From: Dermabacteraceae bacterium TAE3-ERU27
GTDB lineage: Bacteria > Actinomycetota > Actinomycetes > Actinomycetales > Dermabacteraceae
Reading direction: 5' to 3'
NCBI GenBank assembly: GCA_019218415.1
Contig: JAHUUL010000002.1
Coordinates: forward strand, 434,001 to 498,000
Length of the DNA stretch: 64,000 bases
In this document: piece by piece, positions 43,113-52,117 of the stretch
Numbering within the stretch: the stretch's first letter is position 1
How the letters are laid out: every line of letters starts with the position of its first letter
The notes under the pieces: model-generated
What the model was told of the DNA's origin: nothing
The model's database searches: none
What the model saw: the letters and a program-made list of their open reading frames with translations, nothing else
Translations under genes and position numbers: made by a program

Positions 43113-44165
43113 ATGAAGGCACTCGTCTACCACGGCCCCGGAAACAAGGCTTGGGAAGAGGTTCCGGATCCCGAGATTCTCGAGCCCACGGACGTCATTT
43201 GCAAGATCGACACCACCACCATTTGCGGCACCGACCTTCACATTCTGAAGGGTGACGTTCCGGCCGTAACCGACGGACGCATCCTCGGCCACGAGGCCGT
43301 CGGCACCATCACCGAGGTAGGCGACGCAGTCACCGAACTCAAGGTTGGCGACCGCGTCATCATCCCCGCCGTCACCTCCTGCGGTAAGTGCAGCTTCTGC
43401 AAGGTCGGCCACTACTCGCACTGCCAGACCGTCGGCGGCATCGGCTGGATCTTCGGCCACCTCATCGACGGCACCCAGGCCGAGTTCTGCCGCGTCCCCT
43501 ACGCAGAGACCTCCCTCTACAAGGTCCCCGAGGGCCTTTCCGACGAGGAAGTTCTGTTCCTGACCGACGCCCTCCCTACCGGCTTCGAGATCGGCGTGCT
43601 TAACGGTCGCACCAAGCCGGGCGACACCGTCGCCGTCGTCGGCGCTGGCGCGGTCGGCCTGTCGGCAGTCATGACCGCGAGCCTCGCCGGTGCGGGTCGC
43701 GTCATCACCGTGGACATGGACGAGAACCGCATGAACACCGCCCTCGAGTTCGGTGCCACCGACAAGGTGAACGCGGGCGATCCCGACGCGGTCGAGAAGA
43801 TCAAGGCCCTCTCCCACGACGGCATGGGCGTCGACGTAGCCATCGAGGCCGTCGGCATTCCGCAGACCTTCAAGACCTGTCTCGACGTCGTTCGCCCCCA
43901 CGGCAACGTGGCAAACGTTGGCGTGCACGGTAAGCCGGTTGACCTGCCGATTGAGGACCTCTGGATTAGCAACATCAACATTTCCATGGGCCTGATCGAC
44001 GGCTACTCGATCGACTCGCTGCTGCGCATGGTCGCTTCCGGCAAGCTCCCCGCGAAGAAGATGGCAACCCACTACTTCAAGATGAGCGAGTTCATGGAGG
44101 CTTACGATCTGTTCGCTAACGCCGCCGAGCACAACGCCGTCAAGGTAGTTATCTCCGCCGACTGA
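43113..44165 (+). CDS. Zinc-dependent alcohol dehydrogenase
   Basis: Medium-chain dehydrogenase of 350 residues. Catalytic zinc ligands are Cys in TICGTDLHILKG and His-Glu in ILGHEAVGTI; the structural zinc lobe is CGKCSFCKVGHYSHC. The NAD-binding loop is VVGAGAVGLSAV near residue 175. An Asp in VDMDENRM suggests NAD preference. Codon use is strongly C-ending and the ribosome site is excellent, which suggests high expression. The substrate range (ethanol, 2,3-butanediol, secondary alcohols) cannot be told from sequence. A terminator follows. Confidence 0.92.
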   Translation: MKALVYHGPGNKAWEEVPDPEILEPTDVICKIDTTTICGTDLHILKGDVPAVTDGRILGHEAVGTITEVGDAVTELKVGDRVIIPAVTSCGKCSFCKVGHYSHCQTVGGIGWIFGHLIDGTQAEFCRVPYAETSLYKVPEGLSDEEVLFLTDALPTGFEIGVLNGRTKPGDTVAVVGAGAVGLSAVMTASLAGAGRVITVDMDENRMNTALEFGATDKVNAGDPDAVEKIKALSHDGMGVDVAIEAVGIPQTFKTCLDVVRPHGNVANVGVHGKPVDLPIEDLWISNINISMGLIDGYSIDSLLRMVASGKLPAKKMATHYFKMSEFMEAYDLFANAAEHNAVKVVISAD

Positions 44166-44182
44166 TAAAGCAGCGGTAAGAA

Positions 44183-44219
44183 CAGGATGCCGCCACCCGG
44201 TCAGGGTGGCGGCATCCTG
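44183..44219 (+). terminator. Terminator after alcohol dehydrogenase
   Basis: A perfect 16-bp stem with a five-base loop (GGTCA). No U-run follows; strong GC hairpins of this kind still terminate in many actinobacteria. Confidence 0.75.
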
Positions 44220-44278
44220 CGCGTCCGGCAAGAATCGACTGCCGCCGACGGTGCGGGTAAACTACTAGCGCAACATCA

Positions 44279-44351
<73 letters not shown>

Positions 44352-44398
44352 CTCCTGACCAGCATAAACGCTGAAAAAATAGGGCTTATGCCCCGCAG

Positions 44399-44423
44399 GT
44401 GCACCCATTGGTGCACCCATTGG
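44399..44423. repeat. Tandem 12-bp repeat at the prophage end
   Basis: GTGCACCCATTG is present twice head to tail, 48 bases after tRNA-Arg. It could be an arm-type integrase site of the prophage; this is inference. Confidence 0.5.
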
Positions 44424-44481
44424 AAAAATATTTCTTCCCCACTCCCCCACCCGGGCGTGTCTCGATCAGTGTTTTGGGCAC

Positions 44482-44539
44482 AAAAAAGAAGCGGGCTCCC
44501 ACCCATCCCCCACACAAAGGGGAACAAGCAGAAGCCCGC
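44482..44539 (-). terminator. Terminator of the prophage late operon
   Basis: The minus strand pairs GCGGGCT (44539-44533) with AGCCCGC (44497-44491), with an inner CCCC...GGGG hairpin, followed by TTCTTTTTT. It protects tRNA-Arg from phage late transcription. Confidence 0.8.
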
Positions 44540-44545
44540 ACACAC

Positions 44546-45250
44546 TCAATCCTCAATCGGCACCCATTCCGCCGGGATCTTCAACCAACCCTTAACCGTC
44601 GGCCAGTTGTCGTAATCCTTTGGCCTAGAGGTGTCGTATTCAGCAATGCCGACAAGCAGGTGAGCCCTATCCTCGGTCATCTGAATCTCCACGCCAGGCG
44701 CGAAGCCGTACAACGAATCATCAGTGGGCTTGCCGGAATACGCTGCCAACACCGCATGGGGCTTTGTCCTATCGGCCTTGATACGTCGCACACTTGCACT
44801 TTCGACGCGGGGAATCATGTCGAACAACTGCGGGTACATCTGCAACAGGTTGCGCAAGAGATACGCCGGGTTAACCTCCATGACCTCCTCCCCGCGATGT
44901 TCCGACACGTCGGATATGTCTGCTTCACTGTCTGCGTTCAACTTGAAGTTAGTCGGCAAGGTATAGTCCGACGACTCGTCAAGCCAACCCATCAACTCGT
45001 ACATGCCCCGGGTCATTACCTGTAGGCCGTCGACGTATCCACTGTCGTCGTTCAGCAAGACCGCTGCGAGGGCCTGTGCGGTTTTCTCGTCTATCTTGAC
45101 CTTCCCGCCCTCCGCAGCCTCCTGCACAAGACGAGTCGCCTCCCCCACCAAACCTTCCACATGCTTAGCTGAAATACGCTCCACATGCTCGATAGTGCCC
45201 GGCGTCTGAATGTTGCCAACCTCGTCAGTGATAACCGTGTGTCGTCTCAT
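44546..45250 (-). CDS. Phage protein of unknown function, last gene of the late operon
   Basis: A 234-residue protein from ATG 45250, overlapping the preceding gene by ATGA. The N-terminal half (KVKIDEKTAQALAAVLLND) looks helical, and the rest is mixed and acidic, with WPTVKGWLKIPAEWVPIED at the end. No membrane segment and no motif I recognise. Position after the putative receptor-binding protein suggests a tail-fibre or baseplate accessory, or a lysogenic-conversion cargo gene. Confidence 0.6.
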   Translation of the reverse strand: MRRHTVITDEVGNIQTPGTIEHVERISAKHVEGLVGEATRLVQEAAEGGKVKIDEKTAQALAAVLLNDDSGYVDGLQVMTRGMYELMGWLDESSDYTLPTNFKLNADSEADISDVSEHRGEEVMEVNPAYLLRNLLQMYPQLFDMIPRVESASVRRIKADRTKPHAVLAAYSGKPTDDSLYGFAPGVEIQMTEDRAHLLVGIAEYDTSRPKDYDNWPTVKGWLKIPAEWVPIED

Positions 45251-46581
45251 TGCGTGTCCTTCCATCTCGTGATGACTCCATCGCTACCACCGGAATAGCG
45301 GTAGCCCTCCACCAGCAAAGGGCCGGTGTATTCGTTGCGGATATGCGTTCCCGGCTTAGCCTCGATGTGCGTGCCGTCCGGCAAAAAACCACGCTCCGGG
45401 TACTCCGGGCGGCTCCTGCTGCAATGCACCCAAACACGGCCGTCCTCGTACACCATTTCGTAGTAGCGGCCCCGATCCGTGGTCGGCTTCCCGCGTTCCG
45501 GCTCGATAAACACCCTGCGCCAGCCAGAAGCGCCCGTGAACTGGTTAGCCTCCCTGTCCCAGCCGTATTCCCCCTGATCGTCATAACCGGGCGCATCGAC
45601 CGCACTGTTGGGTCTAAACCAAAGGCACGGCCCGCTACCCGGTCGCGGGTGATACAGGCTGCTGCCGCACATCCACAGCCCGTCCGGTGTCGATAGGGCC
45701 GCGAAGGTGTGCTCGTTACCTCCCGGCAGCCGTACGTCATGCCAGATGCCGCCCTCGTCGGTCGCATACCCGCCACCACGCCAATAGTTGCCGTTGTAGT
45801 CAATGTGCGGGGCATACAGCCAGTCACCATGCCGCACCACCGGGCCGATTGCTTCCGTGGCTAACCGGTCAGAGATAACGGTCGCGGTGCCGGTATCCAG
45901 ATCGTGCTTGACGATAGCGATAAAGTCACCGTTCGCGCTCCAGTCACCAAACCCGGAATAGATCGCGCGGGTGCGTTCGTCGTAGGACAGTTCGTTGATT
46001 GCGCGATGCTGGCGGGAGGCTAGGAAGTTCACCGACCAGATGTTTTTGTTGCTGGCCGCTTCCAGTTCTGGTGTCCAGACTGTGAGGACGTTACGTGCAG
46101 GCTCGACCTCGATAGCGGGGCCTTCCATGCACAGGGTGATGTAGTCGGTTTCGTATGCCTTAACGCCTGCGTATCCAGCGTGCAGGGACTCCAGCCACTG
46201 TGTGCGGGTGCCCTGGTAGCCGTCGCTGACAGCAACCTCGTACGCGGACAAGCCGCGCGCGTAATCGACCCCTTCGACCTCGACCGTGGGCGCGTAGGAA
46301 GCCAGATCAACTCTGAGTGTGTCGGGGGTGATTTCTAGCTTGAACCGCCAACAGCGGGCCTTATCGGGACGAACCTCAACCTGCCAGAGGCCGGGAGCCA
46401 ACTCCACCGGTGCCATAACGCCAGCCGTCACGGAGGTCGTTACCGTGCCCGGTGCACGCAAAGCCCCGTCATGAGTGCCGGGGGCGGCCAGGCGGAAATG
46501 CACCCGGCCGTCCCCATCGAACAGGAACCCGTCCTCACCGTGGGGTAGTTTCAGGCGGCCCTCAACCCTCGTCAGCATCAC
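45247..46581 (-). CDS. Putative phage receptor-binding or tail-tip protein
   Basis: A 444-residue protein. Residues 1-100 are beta-rich and resemble a baseplate-attachment domain (APGLWQVEVRPDKA). The motif AYEVAVSDGYQGTRTQWL near residue 115 is the short (A/Y)-x-G-x-GT-x-x-W-L segment that often joins the base of tail fibres to their distal part. The rest is rich in Trp, Tyr and Gly with repeated short strands (YSGFGDWSANGDF, DYNGNYWRGGGYATDEGG), like a beta-propeller or lectin. Probably binds the host surface. It overlaps the holin gene by 20 bases. Confidence 0.62.
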   Translation of the reverse strand: MMLTRVEGRLKLPHGEDGFLFDGDGRVHFRLAAPGTHDGALRAPGTVTTSVTAGVMAPVELAPGLWQVEVRPDKARCWRFKLEITPDTLRVDLASYAPTVEVEGVDYARGLSAYEVAVSDGYQGTRTQWLESLHAGYAGVKAYETDYITLCMEGPAIEVEPARNVLTVWTPELEAASNKNIWSVNFLASRQHRAINELSYDERTRAIYSGFGDWSANGDFIAIVKHDLDTGTATVISDRLATEAIGPVVRHGDWLYAPHIDYNGNYWRGGGYATDEGGIWHDVRLPGGNEHTFAALSTPDGLWMCGSSLYHPRPGSGPCLWFRPNSAVDAPGYDDQGEYGWDREANQFTGASGWRRVFIEPERGKPTTDRGRYYEMVYEDGRVWVHCSRSRPEYPERGFLPDGTHIEAKPGTHIRNEYTGPLLVEGYRYSGGSDGVITRWKDTQ

Positions 46582-47005
46582 TTGCCTCTTCCCGGCGCGC
46601 GTGACGGCCCCGCGGAGCCTCCGCGTCAGGCGTGCCCAAAACAGTCGTCAAAACAGACATGGCCGCCGCTGTACCAGCAACCAGTAGGGCCTGCTGCCAA
46701 TCAACATCAAGCAGGCCCGCCGCGCCCGTGCCAACCACTGCCAGCAGTGACTGCGCGAACGTTTTCAGGGAGCGCTCCAGCACAGACACCCATAGGGTTT
46801 TGCTGGCTTGAATGTTCGTTGAGGTCAGTGACGTGAGCACCGAGATCAGTGCCGCCATGCCCGCTACCGAGAGGGCCTGATCCCAGCCCGCGTCAAGCAG
46901 CACCAGGCCGCCCGCGCCGACTAGGCCGACGAGGGACTGCGCGAACGTGTTAGCCGCGCGTTTGGCTACCTCGATCCAGAACGTTTTCTCCATGTAGACA
47001 CTCAT
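46562..47005 (-). CDS. Phage holin with internally duplicated domain
   Basis: A 147-residue membrane protein made of two similar halves: FWIEVAKRAANTFAQSLVGL then WDQALSVAGMAALISVLTSL, and LWVSVLERSLKTFAQSLLAV then WQQALLVAGTAAAMSVLTTV. Each half fits the r1t-type phage holin: two helices with an amphipathic N-terminal segment. The C-terminal tail is charged, as holins require. It lies close behind the endolysin in the lysis cassette. A single r1t holin is normally about 70 residues. Confidence 0.85.
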   Translation of the reverse strand: MSVYMEKTFWIEVAKRAANTFAQSLVGLVGAGGLVLLDAGWDQALSVAGMAALISVLTSLTSTNIQASKTLWVSVLERSLKTFAQSLLAVVGTGAAGLLDVDWQQALLVAGTAAAMSVLTTVLGTPDAEAPRGRHARREEASDADEG

Positions 47006-47376
47006 GTGTGTTCCTTTCTCTGTGTGTGGCGAACCGCCAACTGCAAAAGCGCTTCCAGATCCTCCGGGGGTGGCGGGGGTGCGCCCCGCTCAAACCAGCC
47101 CAAATAAGCTGCCAGGCGCTGCACCAGGTCACGCAGGGTGCCGTTCCAGCCCGCTAACTCGTTGATCCGGGCGTCCTGGTCGTCGATGCGTTTCTCCGCC
47201 TTCTCCAGGCGTTGCTCCAGACGCGCCGCGTACGTATTCCAGCTCTCCGAAACCCGTGCGTCAGTCTCTGTCTGTCGTGCTTGCTTTTCTGTTTTGGGCA
47301 GCACCTTTTTGGACACGAACGCCACGACTACAGTCGCTACGGCTGTAACCACAGCCGATAAAGGATCGGACAACAT
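47002..47376 (-). CDS. Phage membrane-anchored coiled-coil protein, lysis accessory
   Basis: A 124-residue protein with one N-terminal helix (LSAVVTAVATVVVAFVSKKV) and a charged coiled coil (AARLEQRLEKAEKRIDDQDA), then a Pro run. Small proteins of this type are common between endolysin and holin in actinobacteriophages; they may be spanin-like, antiholin or scaffold for the holin. Function not established. It overlaps the holin start. Confidence 0.6.
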   Translation of the reverse strand: MLSDPLSAVVTAVATVVVAFVSKKVLPKTEKQARQTETDARVSESWNTYAARLEQRLEKAEKRIDDQDARINELAGWNGTLRDLVQRLAAYLGWFERGAPPPPPEDLEALLQLAVRHTQRKEHT

Positions 47377-47799
47377 TCACCGCTCCTTCCCCGGGAATCG
47401 GGCAGTTATGCTCGCGCTCGCGAAGAACCCGAAATACGACACAGCCGACGTCAGCCCATGCTTCGCTCCGCCCTCCACTAACGGGGTGAGGTACAGCAGC
47501 CAAGCAATGAAGAAATAGCTGGCCAGTGTCAACGCAACGAACTGGAGGCCGAAAAACCCCGCCATGTAGAGCCGGTGCGAATCGGTAGTGGCGGTGGTGG
47601 CCGCGACAGTGCCCGCGACAATCCATGCGCCGCCCACCATTTGCGGGGTGAGGGCTGGTATCCAGTCGATGCCTTCGATGCGGCCCACGGACGGGATCAG
47701 CACCCATGTGAAACCAACAAGGACATAGACCAGGCCCATTACGGCTAGGTAGGCGGCTTGTGGTGCGGCGTCGATTCGTTGCGCTAGACGTGTCCTCAT
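47377..47799 (-). CDS. Phage four-helix membrane protein in the lysis cassette
   Basis: A 140-residue protein from ATG 47799, overlapping the endolysin stop by ATGA. Four hydrophobic helices are visible: YLAVMGLVYVLVGFTWVLIP, VGGAWIVAGTVAATTAT, AGFFGLQFVALTLASYFFIA and TSAVSYFGFFASASI. It is the first of three membrane proteins after the endolysin and may be a second holin or an antiholin. No known motif. Confidence 0.62.
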   Translation of the reverse strand: MRTRLAQRIDAAPQAAYLAVMGLVYVLVGFTWVLIPSVGRIEGIDWIPALTPQMVGGAWIVAGTVAATTATTDSHRLYMAGFFGLQFVALTLASYFFIAWLLYLTPLVEGGAKHGLTSAVSYFGFFASASITARFPGKER

Positions 47800-48635
47800 T
47801 TGACGGGTTCCGTCCATACGGCGGCCCATGTGGCGGGGCCGATCTTGCCGTCCACCACCAGGTGCTTGTTGCGCTGGAACTGGCGCACCACCCGCTCGGT
47901 TTCCGGCCCGTACAGACCATCCGGGGTGATCTTCCAGCCGCGCGCCTTCATGCGCTCCTGCCACAGCTTGAGGCCCTTGGAGTACCAGGCGTTCCAGCGG
48001 CTAATGACCACATCACTCGGAACGCGGGTGTTGCGTACATGGCCGGATACGGACTGTGCGGGGCCTCGGCGGGGGCCGTAGTAGAACCCGGAAGGCAGCG
48101 GGAACGCCGGAGCGGTAAGGTTCGGGGCGGGCTTGCTTGCAGCCGTTGCCGCAGCCACCGAGCGGGCCGCGCGCGCAACCCTCCCGCGCGCCATGCGATC
48201 CAGCTCGTCCAACCGGTTAGTGAACAGGCCGGGACAGTCCGTGTTGTACCAGTGCTTGTGCGGGTACAGGGGCAGGTCGCCGTGGCGGGCGCGGATCTCC
48301 GCGATCAGCTGCGCGCAAGTAACGAGAGTCGCGTCAGCTCGTGCCGGGTCAGGGCACAGTTCGATGGTGATTGATTCCTGGTTGGCGGTGCGGTTGCCGT
48401 TCGCCCATGCCGTATCGGCCTCGCTAACGATCTGCGAGACCTTGCCGGGGGAAACCACGTAGTGGGCTGAGGTGCGGCCCCTAAGACGCCACTTAGAGAG
48501 CCATTCAACGATGCCTTCGTGTGACTGGCCGACCCAGGTGCCCCAGTAGTGGATCGTGATGTGGCGGATACGGTGCCCGCCGCGTCCGCGCGCGTAGTTG
48601 CGGGAACGGATGGATGTGTCGATGGACAGTGCCAT
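47796..48635 (-). CDS. Phage endolysin: N-acetylmuramoyl-L-alanine amidase with peptidoglycan-binding domain
   Basis: A 279-residue amidase. The N-terminal Amidase_2/PGRP fold has the zinc ligands in HITIHYWGTW and HKHWYNTDCPG, and a substrate segment in SITIELCPDP. A flexible Ala-rich linker leads to a C-terminal helical binding domain with DGLYGPETERVVRQFQRN and DGKIGPATWAAVW, the PG_binding_1 repeat. No signal peptide, so it depends on the holin. It cuts between MurNAc and the stem peptide. Confidence 0.93.
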   Translation of the reverse strand: MALSIDTSIRSRNYARGRGGHRIRHITIHYWGTWVGQSHEGIVEWLSKWRLRGRTSAHYVVSPGKVSQIVSEADTAWANGNRTANQESITIELCPDPARADATLVTCAQLIAEIRARHGDLPLYPHKHWYNTDCPGLFTNRLDELDRMARGRVARAARSVAAATAASKPAPNLTAPAFPLPSGFYYGPRRGPAQSVSGHVRNTRVPSDVVISRWNAWYSKGLKLWQERMKARGWKITPDGLYGPETERVVRQFQRNKHLVVDGKIGPATWAAVWTEPVK

Positions 48636-48663
48636 GTGTGCCTCCTTGGCGTTTTTGGGTAAA

Positions 48664-48691
48664 GAAAAACCCCGGCGTAAAACACCAGGGG
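48664..48691 (-). terminator. Terminator between tail genes and lysis cassette
   Basis: A stem of about nine pairs (CCCCTGGTG and CGCCGGGG on the minus strand) is followed by TTTTTCTTT. It partly separates the tail genes from the endolysin. Confidence 0.75.
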
Positions 48692-48715
48692 AAAGAAGAA
48701 ATGAAGGGACGGGGG

Positions 48716-48940
48716 CTAAACCTGCCTAGCGCCCAACACGACCGCGCGGCGATCAACAACCACCACGAACAACCGTTCACCGTCCCGCAAAGCAGACAAC
48801 GGTAAAAGCGAGTCCACGCCCTCCGGCAACGCCTCCGCATCACCATCCAGACGCACCCGGCCCGCCTCTAACGTGCCCCAACGAAACACAGGGCCCGAAC
48901 CGTCAGTGCTACGCGGCAGCAACAGGTCGAAATGATTCAC
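48716..48940 (-). CDS. Small phage tail-tip accessory protein
   Basis: A 74-residue protein starting at GTG 48940, preceded by GGAGGTGG and overlapping the tail protein stop by GTGA. It reads VNHFDLLLPRSTDGSGPVFR, then a WGTLEAGRVRLDGD strand pattern and RRAVVLGARQV at the end, a small beta barrel. Proteins of this kind follow the distal tail gene in many actinobacteriophages. Exact role unknown. Confidence 0.6.
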   Translation of the reverse strand: MNHFDLLLPRSTDGSGPVFRWGTLEAGRVRLDGDAEALPEGVDSLLPLSALRDGERLFVVVVDRRAVVLGARQV

Positions 48941-49965
48941 GCCGCCACCTCCCTCCACGTAGCCGACACGAGCGCTCCCGGATGCGTCTGCAACGAAAAC
49001 TTCTCAACCACCGCAGACCGGTCACGAAACCGCACCACATCGTTCAACCCGACCGGCACCACCGCATGCTGCACATCCAATGTTGCGGACGGTGACGACG
49101 CGGCCAACAGGCGACGCTCAGCCAACGCCGTGATCGTGGCTTGGTCGGCAGCCTCCACGCCGCTCTCATGCAACGTGATCCAACGCCCCCGCGCCTCAAA
49201 CGAAAACGGCGACGCCACATCATGGTTTTCTGCGACACCGACAAGGGCGGGTTCTTCCCCGCCGCCCTGCGACACCAGCACGGCACGGTTAGGCACCGCC
49301 GCAATATCCCGATCCACGCCCCACTGCGGGGAATGAATCGACGCCGCCCCCGGCTGGAAGTCCCACGCGATAGACCGCTGCGCCGGGGGCCGGTACGGGG
49401 CCGCCTTAAACACGCCATACCCGTCAACGTCCAGCGAGAAATAGTTGATCGACGCCAACAGGTCATTCACGATGTTCAGCAGGGACGTTCCGGCCTCCCA
49501 CACCATCACGTTGCTAGTACGCAAAGGCGACGGCGTGATCTCGAGGCTATAGACACCGCCCGCGTTCAACGCCTGCGTAATCACATCAGTCACGAGCACA
49601 TCCTTCGGGGCCGTGAACGTGTAAGGCAGGTTGTTGCCGTCCACTACAGCGAGTTTGCCCAGCAACTCCACCTCATATTTCACGGCCCCGTCCTGATGTG
49701 TCTCCTTCGGGGAAGCGAACACGAACACACCCAAAGGCCACTCCTGGCCGTTCACGCTCACCCACGGCTGCACCCTGTGATCCATCCACGGCAGTTCCTC
49801 CGCGACAGTGAGCGATCCGCCCGCACGCAGGCGCGTGTTCGTGTTCAGCTCGACCTGGCCCGCCTCGACCCGGTCTAGTTCCCGCACCAGGTTGTCGTCA
49901 CGATCCAGCAGCAGCCACCGGTACGCCTCAACACGATGCCCGGTAAACAGTGTCCTATCGGCCAT
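48937..49965 (-). CDS. Phage distal tail protein (Gp37-like / tail-associated baseplate protein)
   Basis: A 342-residue protein with the layout of actinobacterial and ReqiPepy6 Gp37-like tail proteins: an N-terminal LNTNTRLRAGGSLTVAEE strand block, WPLGVFVFASPKET, TDVITQALNAGGVYSLE, LLNIVNDLLASINYFSLDVD and a C-terminal LNDVVRFRD. This resembles the N-terminal domains of phage tail hub proteins. It is preceded by an FN3-rich tail protein and overlaps it by 11 bases. Confidence 0.78.
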   Translation of the reverse strand: MADRTLFTGHRVEAYRWLLLDRDDNLVRELDRVEAGQVELNTNTRLRAGGSLTVAEELPWMDHRVQPWVSVNGQEWPLGVFVFASPKETHQDGAVKYEVELLGKLAVVDGNNLPYTFTAPKDVLVTDVITQALNAGGVYSLEITPSPLRTSNVMVWEAGTSLLNIVNDLLASINYFSLDVDGYGVFKAAPYRPPAQRSIAWDFQPGAASIHSPQWGVDRDIAAVPNRAVLVSQGGGEEPALVGVAENHDVASPFSFEARGRWITLHESGVEAADQATITALAERRLLAASSPSATLDVQHAVVPVGLNDVVRFRDRSAVVEKFSLQTHPGALVSATWREVAA

Positions 49966-52117
49966 AATCGACCTCCGTCAGCTTGAACGAGACAGTGCCC
50001 TTACCGCCCGGATCGCGCGACCAAGAAAGCCCCGGCACACTGCAATAGATACGCCTGCCGTCCGGGTCGCGGTACAGGAACGGGCCCGGCAGAAGCGCGA
50101 ACGCATCCACCTGTTCACGAGTCACCAAAGAATCGTGACGATCCGGCAGCAGCACCGCCGACACATCCATTTCCCTAGTGACCGCAGTCCCCGTGGTTTC
50201 GACCGGTAACGCGCGGCCCTCGAACCGGTTCAAGACACGCTCCCTGGACACGTTCGCAGACACTTGCGGGTTGAACGTGAACCGTAGGAACTGTGTGAAC
50301 CCCGGCCCGCCGTTCAACCAGACGCAAGCCTCCCGGCCCTGCTTCACCTCAACCTCCCGGCGGGTTACGGCTTCCGAAGGCAGACGCGACACTGCCGCGA
50401 CACGGTAAACCACCGTGCCGCCCGCCGGGGCCTCATAGTCAGTGAACGACGAATCAGGCTCCAGCCGGTCAATCACGACCTGCCAAATGCCGTCCTCCAA
50501 TCGTTCCACCTGGTTATATACGGCCTCCACGTCACCGGGCGGGTTAATGACCTCCACGCGGACACCACCCACCTCGTTATCCCATTCGGCAGTAACCTCC
50601 GGGGCGGCCGGGCGCGCATACTCCACAGTGAACGACGACTCCACCCATTCAGACCACAGGCCGGATGCTTCACGCACCCGCACCCGCACCCGATAGGTTT
50701 CGCCGTCCTGCACAACCGTGCTGAACGTAGCCGCGTTGCTTGTGCCGTTACCGCGCAGAGTCTCCGCATAGTCCGGGCCGGACAAAGCAATCTCCCAGCC
50801 GGTTTGAGGCGAAGCGGCAGCATGGAAATAATTCCACTCCACCGTTAGCCGGGAAGCCTCCCACACACTGCCAGGAGTTGGAGACTGGATCATCACCGTG
50901 GGCCTAGTCGTGACCGGTGTTGTTTTCACCGCCGACCAGGGCGACGGGGAAGCGTGATCGCCCCACGTGCGCACCTGCCACTCGATCACGCCATCACGCG
51001 GCAGGCCGGTCAGTTCATGCCAGGACTCGACGTAATGCTTCACGCCCACGTTCGTCCACGACGGGGTGCCACGGTACCGCCACTGCAATTCGTAGGCAGT
51101 CTGCTTCGTGGTGTCTACCGGGACGTGCCGCCACGATAAACGGACAGCGCTCTCTCGATCCTGTCCCGTGGACGGGGCGAGCATGTCCGGGGCGTGCGGG
51201 GCCGCAAGCAGTTGCACCGTGTTCGACGGGGCCGAAAACGGTGAAAACTTGCCCTCCGCCTGCACCCGCACCTTGTAGGTGTGAGTGCTCGCCGCGTCCG
51301 GGCTAGAGATCCGCGCCTGCGTCCCGGAAGTCCCAGTGACAATGCGAGTGTCGTCTTCCCACACTTCCCATGCCGTGACGATGCGGGCCTCGTTACGCCA
51401 CGACACCAGAATGTCCAGGCCGTCCTTAACCGCCTCCACATTCGTCGGGGCAGCCGGAGTCGTAACCACCGGCGCAGCCTCCACCGGGGCTGATTCGCCC
51501 GCCTCGTTCACCGCAGAGAACGCATACCGGTAACGGTTATTGCCCGTTGCTGAATCATCCGTCCACGACGTCACGTTATAGCGCGGCGTCGCCACCAGCA
51601 CCCAGCGGGCCCCCGCCAGATCCAGCCTCGAGATACGCACATGCGACCACGGCTGCGGGCCGCCCGGCCCGTCCAGATCAGATTGCCAAGACAGCACGAT
51701 CCGGTTATCCGACTCGACGCGCGCCACCGGGTTCTTCGGCGGGCGTGGTTTCTGGTACGGGCGCGGCCCCACCCTGACCTCACGAGAGACAGAAGGGGCC
51801 GCACCGTTGAACGCGCCAGTCACGCGGGCCGCGAGCGTGACCGGCACCGTATCCCCGTAAGGGGCAGTGACGGTCACGCTGCGAGAGGCGACCTGTTTAC
51901 GGACAGTCTGGCCACGCCCGGAATCGAGCCGGTAAGGCACCGATCCCGTGATGTTGCCAGACAGCACCAGAGTCTGGTTATCCCTGAACCCGTACCTTTG
52001 GGTTTCCACCCAGTAGGTAGCGGTGACAGTGACCCGCCCATCCGAAGCGGGCGGGCTGCTCGACACGTCGATACCGACCCGCAGATGCCCGTTAACCGGG
52101 CCCCAAACGATAGCCAT
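49955..52117 (-). CDS. Phage minor tail protein with fibronectin type III repeats
   Basis: A 720-residue tail protein. The N-terminal 120 residues are beta-rich (VNGHLRVGIDVSSSPPASDG). At least four fibronectin type III modules follow from about residue 130 to 600, marked by PKNPVARVESDNRIVLSW, PTNVEAVKDGLDILVSW and PAAPEVTAEWDNEVGGVRV. The C-terminal 110 residues include TFNPQVSANVSRERVLNRF and LPGPFLYRDPDGRRIYC, a domain found at the end of many phage tail proteins. The FN3 modules may bind cell-surface polysaccharide. Starts one base into the tape-measure stop. Confidence 0.85.
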   Translation of the reverse strand: MAIVWGPVNGHLRVGIDVSSSPPASDGRVTVTATYWVETQRYGFRDNQTLVLSGNITGSVPYRLDSGRGQTVRKQVASRSVTVTAPYGDTVPVTLAARVTGAFNGAAPSVSREVRVGPRPYQKPRPPKNPVARVESDNRIVLSWQSDLDGPGGPQPWSHVRISRLDLAGARWVLVATPRYNVTSWTDDSATGNNRYRYAFSAVNEAGESAPVEAAPVVTTPAAPTNVEAVKDGLDILVSWRNEARIVTAWEVWEDDTRIVTGTSGTQARISSPDAASTHTYKVRVQAEGKFSPFSAPSNTVQLLAAPHAPDMLAPSTGQDRESAVRLSWRHVPVDTTKQTAYELQWRYRGTPSWTNVGVKHYVESWHELTGLPRDGVIEWQVRTWGDHASPSPWSAVKTTPVTTRPTVMIQSPTPGSVWEASRLTVEWNYFHAAASPQTGWEIALSGPDYAETLRGNGTSNAATFSTVVQDGETYRVRVRVREASGLWSEWVESSFTVEYARPAAPEVTAEWDNEVGGVRVEVINPPGDVEAVYNQVERLEDGIWQVVIDRLEPDSSFTDYEAPAGGTVVYRVAAVSRLPSEAVTRREVEVKQGREACVWLNGGPGFTQFLRFTFNPQVSANVSRERVLNRFEGRALPVETTGTAVTREMDVSAVLLPDRHDSLVTREQVDAFALLPGPFLYRDPDGRRIYCSVPGLSWSRDPGGKGTVSFKLTEVDYGR

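Noticed and set aside
43095-44231. A 378-codon frame opposite the alcohol dehydrogenase
   Set aside because: Strong codon bias of adh creates an open mirror frame; no motif or ribosome site.
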